Shown one piece after another: positions 63,761 to 64,000 of a stretch of DNA of 64,000 nt (position 1 is its first letter; the number at the start of each line of letters is the position of its first letter). A program made the position numbers and the translations under genes. A model generated the notes under the pieces. The model was not told where the DNA came from. It saw only the letters and a program-made list of their open reading frames with translations, and searched no databases. The stretch lies in the NCBI GenBank assembly GCA_963625685.1, contig CAVFTR010000005.1:55238-119237 (forward strand). The letters are read 5' to 3'. The stretch is from F23-B02 sp963625685. Lineage in GTDB: Bacteria; Bacillota; Clostridia; Oscillospirales; Oscillospiraceae.

Positions 63761-63999
63761 AGATTATCCTCCTCGCCATTTTTATTTAAAGCTTCCATCA
63801 GCATATCGCTCAATTCCTGCGACGGCGTGATCTTGTGCCACTGACCGGAGGTATCGTACTCAGGATAGTAATAACGCCAGCGGTCGTATTCTTCTTTGGT
63901 GATCTCCCCCGCTTTCAGCTTGGCGGCAACTTCACCCCATGCGGAAAGCATCCGGTGAAGCTGCGCTGCATCTCGTCCTTTGTGGATATGAACACGCAG
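63757..63999 (-). CDS. C-terminal part of an unknown protein (cut by right edge)
   Basis: Frame is open from the right edge (LRVHIHKGRDAAQLHR...) through MLSAWGEVAAKLKAGEITKE and DRWRYYYPEYDTSGQWHKIT to the stop at 63757. The Met at 63951 is internal, not a proven start. The acidic/basic helical end and SQELSDMLMEALNKNGEEDN recall C-termini of proteins on conjugative elements, but I cannot name it. Confidence 0.55.
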   Translation of the reverse strand: MRVHIHKGRDAAQLHRMLSAWGEVAAKLKAGEITKEEYDRWRYYYPEYDTSGQWHKITPSQELSDMLMEALNKNGEEDNL

Positions 64000-64000
64000 A

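Overview
The window is a bacterial chromosome segment with high GC (about 60 percent by eye). It is densely coding and Gram-positive in gene content: a D-alanylation (dlt) operon, lipoproteins, S-layer homology (SLH) proteins, a zinc-ribbon type Z S14, an OhrR/glutathione peroxidase pair and RicT (YaaT). The gene complement and the many CCTTCCCC-type composite palindromes point to an anaerobic gut Clostridia lineage, probably Oscillospirales. That placement is an inference; no rRNA or tRNA gene was found in the window.

Layout. 1-4.9 kb: nitrogen and nucleotide metabolism (type III glutamine synthetase cut by the left edge, CTP synthase, a first NAD synthetase, BioY). 5-10.4 kb: PutP sodium/proline symporter divergent from a LysR regulator, then a TrkA-TrkH potassium uptake pair. 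10.4-14.6 kb: an island of composite palindromic repeats holding a DUF559 endonuclease gene and a secreted SLH protein. 14.6-21.6 kb: a DUF2156 protein, SecA, PgeF, an oligopeptide-type lipoprotein, cytidine deaminase and a stand-alone LysR-type helix-turn-helix. 21.6-37.75 kb: one uninterrupted S10-spc-alpha ribosomal superoperon (rpsJ to rplQ, with secY, adk, map, infA and rpoA), with structured non-coding stretches before rpsJ, rplC, rpsH, rpsM and rpoA. 37.8-41.9 kb: a GreA factor, a roughly 310-bp foldback element, and a convergent lactate dehydrogenase/EtfB/EtfA operon. 42-51.2 kb: a lone substrate-binding lipoprotein and a cell-surface operon (transglutaminase-like protein, DltA, DltC, DltB, DltD-like protein, lipoprotein, Sel1-repeat protein). 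51.2-53.6 kb: two small membrane proteins, a possible small RNA, and a peroxide-defence cluster (glutathione peroxidase, TSCPD protein, OhrR). 53.7-58 kb: HolB-RicT, an anchored repeat-domain protein and a GH24-SLH lysozyme. 58.1-63.2 kb: second NAD synthetase, PurB, PurA and GuaA from a clear sigma-A promoter. 63.2-64 kb: an AT-richer segment beginning right at the guaA stop codon, probably the end of an integrated mobile element.

The best candidates for something undescribed are the DUF559 gene framed by inverted copies of a two-hairpin repeat (its ribosome-binding site and stop codon both fall in repeat sequence), the foldback element at 38.27-38.58 kb, and the mid-operon regulatory region before rpsH.
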